Both the position numbers and the translations under genes were made by a program. Of a DNA stretch of 64,000 nt, positions 29,201 through 36,242 are shown one piece after another. The stretch is from G963678255 sp963678255. Lineage in GTDB: Bacteria; Cloacimonadota; Cloacimonadia; Cloacimonadales; WRIO01. Within the stretch, counting starts at the first letter, position 1. Each line of letters starts with the position of its first letter. Location of the stretch: NCBI GenBank assembly GCA_963678255.2, contig OY782778.1, positions 248,001-312,000 of the forward strand, read 5' to 3'. The notes under the pieces are model-generated. The model was not told the origin of the DNA. It did no database searches and saw only the letters and a list, made by a program, of their open reading frames with translations.

Positions 29201-29480
29201 AAAAATTATAAGTCATTCCAGCCGTAAGATCAACAGATTTATAAATCCATTTATCGCGACTCCATTGCAAATAAGCATACCAAGTTCCAGATCTTGGTCC
29301 GCGGTTGTAAGTTTGAGTTCCGTTTCCAGCAAACCATCCACCAGTATCACACGTCCAACCGACGGGTGCACTACCGGCAGTATTTCCAGTTTCAAATGAT
29401 TCATTGAAAACTGTTTGTGCAAAGCTGAGACTAAAAGCCATCAGTAAAAGCACAATAAAGAAAAGTTTTTTCGACATCAT
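23217..29480 (-). CDS. P4: giant secreted multidomain surface protein, chimera of P1-like 5' and P5-like 3' parts
   Basis: This 2087-residue protein has a signal peptide (1-21). Residues 22 to about 1125 repeat the P1 layout (jelly-roll, CARDB-like, jelly-roll, Fn3, two long repeats from about 531 and 837) with near-identical DNA. From about 1140 it switches to the P5 type: jelly-roll FPYTENFD, an Ig-like segment (about 1297-1400) and a GLIEIGSG beta-sandwich (about 1403-1575). Two Fn3 domains with Asn-rich or jelly-roll insertions (from about 1582 and 1702) and a sorting tail (about 2003-2087) follow. The junction lies near 26105, inside the DNA for the LTRTxHSI motif. No catalytic residues were recognised. 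AGGAGG precedes tandem ATGs. Confidence 0.88.
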   Translation of the reverse strand: MMSKKLFFIVLLLMAFSLSFAQTVFNESFETGNTAGSAPVGWTCDTGGWFAGNGTQTYNRGPRSGTWYAYLQWSRDKWIYKSVDLTAGMTYNFSMWYKSDGVAGTSFEVKWGSSADASSMTQNIVPVTPVLNTDFVNATAQITPTATGTYFIGIHGIIPTSSPWYLTIDDVSLFVPVNNDIAVQSISSSPSFINAGSQVALNATLYNNGLLPQNNQQVNFLIDGNIVNTQTFSLNPGQNTVLTTNWTAVIGQHTYSVTVANDNDNSNNTQSSSFRVYPSTYLLESFENTVFPPAGWSIDPTPLWTRSTSYPYAGTASAYLYNSSTAITDQKLMTPKLQIANGDNFSYYAKTSSTTSPSIRVMYSPDKVTWTAIGETNTLTTNYTGFNVDLSSIPGNYYLALAVTSTGTYQATYVDMVIMPQILPEVPGPATYTAPLDAALNISALPTFTWANPTTGGVPTGYKLYIGTDGAGTTTPTNFLNGQLITGNSYQLASILAYNTMYYWQLVATNSMGDAVNSPIWSFTTMPNPTISVFPYLEDFSSTTFPPMNWTRRTGLLANPTAFSSETSSWISDDFGNVTDPLNKSARVNIYSTGCKYWLVTPPIDLGTAGVYQLEFDMALTDYASPNPITSDPNGTTGIDDKFAVIISTDNGITWSSANTLRLWDNVGSPYVYNSISNVGEHCVLNLTQFTGTVKIGFYGESLTSNADNDFFVDNVQVRQAPTTPQFAVAPIEKLFGSVQINSTTPAQNFVISNNGTGQLGVNTIELTGADAGQFILTNTNTLPALVEGGAPITVSVAFSPTSIGDKTASLVITDAMTRTVHTIPLSGTGYDGSISAFPYLEDFSGATFPPLEWTRFAGLLAAPSVLTPATSYWISDDFCNVTDPVNKSARINIYSTTYKHWLVTPTINIGTTTDYQLEFDLALTDYANSNPITSDPNGTTGIDDKFAVIISTDNGTTWTSANTLRLWDNAGSSYVYNNISATGEHIIINLSQYSGNIKIAFYGESTVSNADNDLFVDNVQIRVSPTSPLFAVTPTEKNFGVTQINMPSAPQNFSISNNGIGQLGINSIQITGPDAAQFELTNTNALPAQILSNQSITVSVKFIPTSLGAKTASLVITDNLTRTAHSIALSGLGSDATIVTFPYTENFDTVTIPALPFGWLKIVNSTNTSAYVNSYTGTLANSAPNAARLYNSADATASLLLITPPIQNTNTKRVKFFAKGGVGYSLEIGYITNPLEDSTFVTLQTINPPTAYTQYLVSLAAAPAGLQRVAFRHGLGATSRTIYIDDVIFENLPTTSEITVSTEPIDFGNIYQYLPASNQIIISNTGILPLTINWTLPANVSINPPGNTTVNPGINTTINVIINAQNQGTFSGNLVLNTNDPAHTTVTIPITANVLPPLPPGLIEIGSGDVISQNMPWEPYYRYTYTQTIYTGSQLVNTGGPRITELNYHFNGFSAFTDSIRVYIGYTNLNEFPTNTSWVPYDSLSLVYDGQVSTEAQDSWVNIVLQNPFFYTPGRNIVIGVHEYLAGNYHTNSDEFFCTLTTTNKSLNYYNDTTNPNPMSPPSGTLKTYIPNTRILFGSPQVPPMNLQALIGNGTVTLTWLAPQLGDDNVRNQKIERNNINENYSFSSNSSRTTNDRISLVNYKVYRNNTEIAFLPTTELSFTDTGLVNGITYTYYVTGIYLDPDGESGPSNIIQVIPDGSILNPPVNLTSQLSENNVSLNWQNGLFTLSEGFENQGIPVNWNSCDVDGDENNWFTFTNAPHTGGQCIASASYTAELGALNPNNWLVSTPINVGNNAYLYWWVAGQDPAHLGDQYKVYISTVGNDFSDFGASSFTEIVNSTTWARKQLSLEAFAGQTIWVAFAHQNSPNHSILKLDDVVVVSAITTTQNLPSKTINTNNSKKDNQSINNKICLNNQASHKVVTNNSRVLTGYKVYRNDQPVAQTEPEVFTFMDQLTTSGEYTYYVTTLYSEGESEPSNVMTVNITENNDVIVTPLVTALKRNYPNPFNPETSIAFDLASAGNVEINIYNAKGQKVKTLISEFKNPGSYKAVWNGKDSNNQNCGSGIYFYKMKSGKYTSTGKMILMK

Positions 29481-29555
29481 TGTCCCTCCTATTTTTATTG
29501 ATTAGAACATAAAATCCCTCACAATAGATTTAACTAAGTGACTTTTCTATAAGCA

Positions 29556-29561
29556 TGTCAA
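29556..29561 (-). promoter_or_regulatory. Candidate -35 box of P4
   Basis: TTGACA on the minus strand, 76 bases before the P4 start, in the same setting as P1 (AAATTTATTGACA, then CTTATAG). The rest of 29481-29806 shows no supported gene. Confidence 0.35.
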
Positions 29562-29806
29562 TAAATTTCTTAATAAAATTAATAAATAACCACAAAAAGT
29601 ATCCACCATTGAAGAGCAGTAATAATAAAGGAGATAAACTATATGAAGAATATTCATGCACAAGAAAAAGAAAGGTGTTTCACGTAGCCCAATAGTAAAT
29701 ATTATGAGAAAATCAACTCATATCTTTTTGATAAAACTGAATTAGTGTTTTACAAAAAAAACGACATCCTCAGCTAAATTCTAGGAATAATTTAAGAATA
29801 GAAAAA

Positions 29807-29828
29807 GGGCAGACACACAGGTCTGCCC
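29807..29828 (-). terminator. Hairpin terminator of P5
   Basis: GGGCAGAC-acacag-GTCTGCCC with five A on its left, 16 bases after the P5 stop. Confidence 0.8.
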
Positions 29829-29844
29829 CTACACTCATATGATA

Positions 29845-32800
29845 TTATTTCATTAAGATCATTTTGCCAGTGGAAGTATATTTTCCAGATTTCATTTTAT
29901 AGAAATAGATACCACTCCCACAGTTTTGATTGTTAGAATCTTTACCGTTCCAAACAGCTTTGTAAGAGCCGGGGTTTTTAAATTCGCTGATCAGAGTTTT
30001 TACTTTTTGACCTTTAGCATTATAGATGTTAATTTCTACATTACCGGCACTAGCTAAATCAAATGCGATAGAAGTTTCAGGATTGAAAGGATTTGGGTAG
30101 TTCCGTTTTAAAGCTGTTACTAAAGGCGTCACAATAACATCGTTATTTTCAGTGATGTTAACAGTCATTACGTTAGAAGGTTCAGATTCACCTTCAGAGT
30201 AAAGAGTCGTGACATAATAAGTATATTCACCACTGGTAGTGAGTTGATCCATAAAAGTAAATACTTCAGGTTCAGTTTGAGCAACAGGTTGGTCATTACG
30301 GTAAACTTTGTAACCAGTAAGGAGTCTGGAATTATTAGTAACTACTTTATGACTTGCTTGGTTATTCAAACAAATTTTGTTGTTAATAGATTGGTTATCT
30401 TTTTTGGAATTATTAGTATTAATCGTTTTAGAAGGCAAATTTTGAGTAGTAGTGATAGCAGAAACGACTACAACATCATCCAATTTTAGTATTGAATGAT
30501 TAGGAGAATTTTGATGAGCGAAGGCAACCCAAATAGTTTGTCCAGCATAAGTTGCCAAACTTAATTGTTTTCTCGTCCAAGTGGTCGTATTCACAACTTC
30601 ATTAAAGCTACTTGCGCCAAAATCAGAGAAATCATTACCGTTAGTAGTGATATATACTTTATATTGATCTCCAAGATGAGCAGGGTCTTGACCAGCAACC
30701 CACCAGTATAAGTATGCGTTGTTTCCAACGTTAATGGGAGTTGAGACGAGCCAATTATTTGGATTGAGAGCTCCTAATTCAGCAGTATAAGAAGCGCTTG
30801 CAATGCATTGACCACCAGTATGCGGTGCATTTGTGAAAGTAAACCAATTGTTTTCATCACCATCGACATCGCAACTATTCCAGTTAACAGGAATTCCTTG
30901 ATTTTCAAAACCTTCACTTAAGGTAAATAACCCATTTTGCCAATTTAGAGAGACATTATTTTCAGATAATTGGCTGGTAAGGTTAACAGGAGGGTTAAGG
31001 ATAGAGCCATCGGGAATAACCTGAATAATATTAGAAGGTCCGGATTCACCGTCAGGATCGAGGTAAATGCCGGTAACATAGTAAGTATAAGTGATTCCAT
31101 TCACTAATCCGGTATCAGTGAAAGAGAGCTCAGTAGTAGGCAAGAAAGCGATTTCAGTATTGTTTCTATAAACTTTATAGTTAACCAAAGAGATTCTATC
31201 GTTTGTTGTTCTTGAACTATTTGAAGAGAAAGAATAATTTTCATTAATATTATTTCTTTCAATTTTTTGATTTCTTACATTATCATCACCAAGTTGAGGC
31301 GCAAGCCAGGTAAGAGTAACGGTACCATTTCCAATAAGAGCCTGAAGATTCATAGGAGGCACCTGAGGAGAACCAAAGAGGATTCTGGTATTAGGAATAT
31401 AAGTTTTAAGATTACCAGAAGGAGGAGACATTGGATTAGGGTTTGTGGTGTCATTATAATAATTAAGAGATTTATTGGTTGTAGTTAAGGTACAGAAGAA
31501 ATCATCAGAACCAGTATGATAATTTCCGCCAAGATATTCGTATGTAGCAATAACAATATTTCTTCCAGGCGTATAGAAGAAAGGATTTTGAAGAACGATA
31601 TTTATCCAAGCGTCTTGTGCTTCAGTGGAAAAAGGACCGTCATATGCAAGAGATAAACTATCGTAAGGGACCCAAGAGGTAGTTGTTGGGAATTCGTTTA
31701 AGTTAGTGTATCCGATATAAACACGAATACTATCTGTAAAAGCTGAATTACCATTGAAGTGATAACTAAGTTCAGTGATACGAGGTCCACCAGTATTCAT
31801 TAATTGAGAGCCAGTATAAATAGTTTGAGAGTAAGAATAGCGATAAAAAGGTTCCCAAGGCATATTTTGATTCAGCTCAGTACCACTACCGATTTCGATT
31901 AATCCTGGAGGCAGAGGCGGTAATACATTGGCTGTAATCGGGATAGTAACAGTCGCATGAGCAGGATCATTTGTGTTTAACACTAAATTTCCAGAGAAAG
32001 TTCCTTGATTTTGAGCATTAATAATAATATTCATAGTCGTATTTATACCTGGGTTAATAGTGGTGTTTCCTGGAGGGTTAATTGAAACATGAGCAGGGAG
32101 AGTCCAGTTGATAGTTAAAGGCAGTATACCCGTATTTGAAATGATGATTTGATTGGAGGCAGGTAGATACTGATAGATAGTTCCGAAATCTAAAGGTTCA
32201 GTAGAAACCGTAATTTCAGAAGTAGTAGGAAGGTTTTCGAAAATGACATCATCTAAGTAGATTGTTCTATAAGTGCCGCCATTGCCATGTCTGAAAGCAA
32301 CTCTTTGTAATCCAGCAGGAGCCGCAGCTAAGGAAACAATATATTGAGTATAAGCAGTTGGCGGATTGATGGTTTGTAAAGGAACAAAAGTAGAATCTAC
32401 GAGAGGGTTGGTAATATAACCTACTTCCATAGAATATCCTGCTCCACCTTTTGCGAAGAATTTAACACGTTTGGAATTAGCATTTTGAATAGGAGGTGTA
32501 ATAAGCAACATACTAGCCGTTGCATCAGCAGAATTATATAGTTGAACAGCATTTGGAGCAGAGTTAGCAAGAGTTCCAGTGTATGAGTTGATATAAGCAG
32601 AAGTGCTTGTAGTATTTAATATTTTAAGCCATCCAATAGGGAGTGTTGGAATCGTTACGGTATCAAAGTTTTCAGTATAGGGGAAGGTAACGATTGTCGC
32701 GTCAAAGCCTAAACCGTAAAGTGGGATTGTATGAGCGGTACGAGTCAGGTTATCTGTCACGGTGATAGAAGCTGTTTTATTACCGACAGTTGTTGGATGG

Positions 32801-35800
32801 AAAGCCGCTGAGATAGTCATAGATTGATTTGGTCCCAACAGAGTAGGTAAAGCATTATTATTTATTAACTGGAATTGAGTTGGATCAGTACCAGTTAACT
32901 GTATTGAGTTAATTTGTAATTGTCCGATTCCTCTATTTCTAATAGTAAAGATTTGAGGAGCGGAAGAATTATTAATCTGAATAGTCCCAAAGTTTTTATC
33001 TGTAGGAGTCGCGACAAAGATAGGAGAGGTTGGTGGAGGTGCGATGAAGAATCTGGTATTTGGGATAAAAGATTTTAGAGTTCCAGCAGGTGGAGCAGCA
33101 GGTGTAGGGAAAGTAGTATCATTGTAGAAATTTAAACTTCTAACAGTGGGAGTAGCCGTACAATAGAAATCATCAGAACCCGTATGATAATTACCCCCTT
33201 GATATTCTTGAACAGCCACAACAAGATTTTGTCCAGGGATAAAATCAAACTGTGGTAAAAGCTCAAGCATAATCCATGAAGCAGGAACTTCAGTTGTAAA
33301 AGTGCCATCATAGACAAGGGTAAGATTTTCTAAAGGAATCCAAGAAGTCGTAGAAGCAAACGAAGAAGCCGTAGTGTAGCCCATATAAACTCGGATACTG
33401 TCGGTAAAGACACTATTACCATTAAATTGGAAACCAATTTCATGGATACGATTACCAGTAGTAGCCGGTAATTGATTTGCCAGATAAATTGATTGAGAAT
33501 AAGAGTATCTGTAATAGGGTTCCCAAGGCATATTTTGATCCAGAACAGTACCTGTACCAATTTCAACAAGGCCTTCTGGAAGAGGAGGCAGAACATTCGC
33601 TGTAACAGAAATAGTGTCAGCAGGAATAGCAGGATCATTTGTAGCTAATAATATTGAACTGGTATAAGGACCTTGAGTTAATGGTGTAAGGATGACATTT
33701 ATTGTTGAAGAAAATCCAGCAGGAACAGTTGTTATTCCACTAGGATTAATTGTGATATCAGTGGGCAAAGACCAGGTAACGGTTAAAGGCATAGCACCAG
33801 TATTAGTAATAATTACAGGATAGGAGTAAGGTGTGTTTTGATAGACGTTACCATAATTGATTGCAGAAGTGTTTGTGACATATTCGGGAACAGTTGGTAA
33901 GTTTTCAACAGTAAAATCATCTAAATAGAGAGTGCGGTAAGTGCTACCATTACCATGTTTAAAAGCAACAAATTGAGCGTTTGCAGGAAGAGAAGCCAGA
34001 GAAACAAGATATTGAGTAAATGTAGTTGTTAAATTAACAGTTTGTAATGGTACAAAGGTATTAGCATCGGAAGGATTTGTCATATATCCAATAATGAGAG
34101 GATAATCAGCCCCTGCACCTCTAGAGAATATTTTAATTCTTTTTGTGTTTGCATTTTGAATAGGTGGTGTGATTAGTAAAACGTTAGCCATTGCATCAGC
34201 AGAATTTGACATAGAGATGGCATTTGGAGGAGAGTTTACAGTAGTTGTACTTGTATAAGAAACACAAGTTGCAGTAGAAGTGGAGTTAACCAATTTTTGC
34301 CAACCTAATGGAAGCTCAGGGATAGTAACTAAATCAAAGTTTTCTGTATAAGGGAAAGTGACTATAGTAGGGTCAAAGCAAGTACCCGTAATTGTAATCG
34401 TATGAACCACTCTAGTTAAGTTATCGGTAACAGTGATCGTAGCAGAATGAGGTCCAGCTTGTGTTGGGGCATAATTTACAACAATAGGTTGAGGTTGTCC
34501 ATAAATTAGGTTAAGAGGTGTTGCTGGTGGGTTAACTAAGGAAAAATAATTGCCAGAAATGCTGATATTATTGATTCCAAGCGAACCGCCGCCATTATTA
34601 GAAATATTGAAAGAATAATTAGTTGAAGTATTAATAACTTTATCTCCAAAATTATAAGTGTAAGGTGCTAAAGGAGATAAAGAGCAAGCAAAAGAAGGTG
34701 TGGCAGAAATTGCTTCAACAAGAATATCGTCAATGTACATGCTGTTTCCATACCCACTATGAGCGAGGAAAGAGATTGAAGCCATTTGTCCGCCTTGAGG
34801 AACAGGGAGAGGAATTTCGTGTTCAATCCATTCTTGAGTTTGAGCATAGCGCCAAAAAGCGCCAATTCTTTGATTGCCATAAAAGACTATGATGCTATCT
34901 GGGTTAGTTGTATAGCCAGGATCATGCATCATCCAAAATTTTAAACGATAGGCGCTGTTTGCAAAGACAAAAGGAGGGGTTGTTAATTTAGCTTCATACC
35001 CACTAGAAGCGCTGAAAGAATTATAATAACCCATTCCAGCTCCAGAATGAGGTGTACAGGTAGGATATGTACCTGCAGTTGATCTTGCCCATAGAGTCGT
35101 ACCACTGAGAGCTACATTGCTCCATCCAGCAGGAGGGAAAGTATCTTCATCAAAGCTCTGAGCGTAAGGGAATGTATTAATTGAAGGATCAAAGCACGTT
35201 CCTGTGATAGGAATTGTATGAGTCGTTCTGGTAAGATTGTCAGTAAGAGTTACTGTCGCATTATGTACACCAGCTGCAGTTGGAGAATATCTTACAACAA
35301 AAGTAACCGGGGTAGCAGAAGTCAATGTAACAGGAAGAGTTGGTAAGTTTTGAAGAGTGTAGAAAGGGCTACCCGCTATGGAGATACTGGAAAGAGTAAA
35401 GTTTCCGCCTCCAGCATTACCAACAGTAAAGGTTTGGCTAGGAGTCGTCCCAATCAAAGTTTGTCCGAAGTTTTTTGAGACTGGGTAAACGTTAAAAACT
35501 GGAGTTGGAGAGAGAGATTGGAAGGTGAGTTTTGTGTTAGAATACCCAGCAACGAGAGTTCCAGTAGGAGGAGCAGTCGGGTCTGGGTTAGTTGTATCGT
35601 TATAATAACGAATAGAGCGATTAATTCCGGCAGTTTCCGTTCCTAAAAAATATTCATCGCTTCCATCATAAAGAGCTTGATTTTCATCGACAGCAATCAC
35701 AAGGTTACTGGTGTTGTTATAGATGAAAGGTTGAGGTAATTGAATAGTAACCCATCCAGCTTCGGCGGTGATATTTACAGGGCCAGTGTACACAGGAGTT

Positions 35801-36123
35801 AAGTTAGTGGAAGGGATCCAAGAGGTGGCTGTTTCAAAAGTGGTCAAAGTGGTATGTCCCAGATAGACAGTCCAGTTTTGACTGCTATTTGGAGCAGCGC
35901 TCAGTCCATTCCAATAGAAACTAACAGCCGTAATTTGTGAGTTAGGCAGATTGATTTCAGATTGATAAAAAATTTGTTGAGAGTAGGTATATCCATAATA
36001 TGGATAAATTGGCAATAACAGATTTGTCGTTGTCCCCTCGCCGATAGTGATGTCAATTGCTTGTAATCCTAATGATATTAATAAAATCATTAGCACGAGC
36101 ATCGTTTTCATAAAACGAAACAT
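29845..36123 (-). CDS. P5: giant secreted multidomain surface protein with C-terminal sorting domain
   Basis: This 2092-residue protein has a signal peptide (1-22). The first domain (23 to about 205) is a beta-sandwich with a YxYSQxIY motif. Related copies recur near 849 and 1408, and one occurs in P4. Between them are choice-of-anchor-D domains (from about 208 and 1034) and jelly-rolls opening FPYxxxFD (about 316, 588 and 1144). The C-terminal part has two interrupted Fn3 domains (from about 1591) and the sorting tail (from 2008). I start at the ATG at 36123, with AGGAGG seven bases upstream; the frame stays open to 36177, but that ATG would add residues without a ribosome site. The last 2.4 kb or so is almost identical to P4. 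The function is inferred to be surface adhesion or matrix building. Confidence 0.88.
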   Translation of the reverse strand: MFRFMKTMLVLMILLISLGLQAIDITIGEGTTTNLLLPIYPYYGYTYSQQIFYQSEINLPNSQITAVSFYWNGLSAAPNSSQNWTVYLGHTTLTTFETATSWIPSTNLTPVYTGPVNITAEAGWVTIQLPQPFIYNNTSNLVIAVDENQALYDGSDEYFLGTETAGINRSIRYYNDTTNPDPTAPPTGTLVAGYSNTKLTFQSLSPTPVFNVYPVSKNFGQTLIGTTPSQTFTVGNAGGGNFTLSSISIAGSPFYTLQNLPTLPVTLTSATPVTFVVRYSPTAAGVHNATVTLTDNLTRTTHTIPITGTCFDPSINTFPYAQSFDEDTFPPAGWSNVALSGTTLWARSTAGTYPTCTPHSGAGMGYYNSFSASSGYEAKLTTPPFVFANSAYRLKFWMMHDPGYTTNPDSIIVFYGNQRIGAFWRYAQTQEWIEHEIPLPVPQGGQMASISFLAHSGYGNSMYIDDILVEAISATPSFACSLSPLAPYTYNFGDKVINTSTNYSFNISNNGGGSLGINNISISGNYFSLVNPPATPLNLIYGQPQPIVVNYAPTQAGPHSATITVTDNLTRVVHTITITGTCFDPTIVTFPYTENFDLVTIPELPLGWQKLVNSTSTATCVSYTSTTTVNSPPNAISMSNSADAMANVLLITPPIQNANTKRIKIFSRGAGADYPLIIGYMTNPSDANTFVPLQTVNLTTTFTQYLVSLASLPANAQFVAFKHGNGSTYRTLYLDDFTVENLPTVPEYVTNTSAINYGNVYQNTPYSYPVIITNTGAMPLTVTWSLPTDITINPSGITTVPAGFSSTINVILTPLTQGPYTSSILLATNDPAIPADTISVTANVLPPLPEGLVEIGTGTVLDQNMPWEPYYRYSYSQSIYLANQLPATTGNRIHEIGFQFNGNSVFTDSIRVYMGYTTASSFASTTSWIPLENLTLVYDGTFTTEVPASWIMLELLPQFDFIPGQNLVVAVQEYQGGNYHTGSDDFYCTATPTVRSLNFYNDTTFPTPAAPPAGTLKSFIPNTRFFIAPPPTSPIFVATPTDKNFGTIQINNSSAPQIFTIRNRGIGQLQINSIQLTGTDPTQFQLINNNALPTLLGPNQSMTISAAFHPTTVGNKTASITVTDNLTRTAHTIPLYGLGFDATIVTFPYTENFDTVTIPTLPIGWLKILNTTSTSAYINSYTGTLANSAPNAVQLYNSADATASMLLITPPIQNANSKRVKFFAKGGAGYSMEVGYITNPLVDSTFVPLQTINPPTAYTQYIVSLAAAPAGLQRVAFRHGNGGTYRTIYLDDVIFENLPTTSEITVSTEPLDFGTIYQYLPASNQIIISNTGILPLTINWTLPAHVSINPPGNTTINPGINTTMNIIINAQNQGTFSGNLVLNTNDPAHATVTIPITANVLPPLPPGLIEIGSGTELNQNMPWEPFYRYSYSQTIYTGSQLMNTGGPRITELSYHFNGNSAFTDSIRVYIGYTNLNEFPTTTSWVPYDSLSLAYDGPFSTEAQDAWINIVLQNPFFYTPGRNIVIATYEYLGGNYHTGSDDFFCTLTTTNKSLNYYNDTTNPNPMSPPSGNLKTYIPNTRILFGSPQVPPMNLQALIGNGTVTLTWLAPQLGDDNVRNQKIERNNINENYSFSSNSSRTTNDRISLVNYKVYRNNTEIAFLPTTELSFTDTGLVNGITYTYYVTGIYLDPDGESGPSNIIQVIPDGSILNPPVNLTSQLSENNVSLNWQNGLFTLSEGFENQGIPVNWNSCDVDGDENNWFTFTNAPHTGGQCIASASYTAELGALNPNNWLVSTPINVGNNAYLYWWVAGQDPAHLGDQYKVYITTNGNDFSDFGASSFNEVVNTTTWTRKQLSLATYAGQTIWVAFAHQNSPNHSILKLDDVVVVSAITTTQNLPSKTINTNNSKKDNQSINNKICLNNQASHKVVTNNSRLLTGYKVYRNDQPVAQTEPEVFTFMDQLTTSGEYTYYVTTLYSEGESEPSNVMTVNITENNDVIVTPLVTALKRNYPNPFNPETSIAFDLASAGNVEINIYNAKGQKVKTLISEFKNPGSYKAVWNGKDSNNQNCGSGIYFYKMKSGKYTSTGKMILMK

Positions 36124-36159
36124 AAAACCTCCTAAATAATAATAAACCCTAAGATTCAA

Positions 36160-36188
36160 TTTTGAAATTATTTTCAATAATCTGTCAA
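36160..36188 (-). promoter_or_regulatory. Candidate promoter of P5
   Basis: TTGACA (36188-36183), 17 bases, then TCAAAATTG; the same pair and spacing occurs before P2. The start codon is 60 bases downstream of the -35 box. Confidence 0.4.
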
Positions 36189-36242
36189 CAATTTTTTTTT
36201 AAAAAGGGATTAAATAAGAGAAAAGGCAGGGATATTCAAAAA

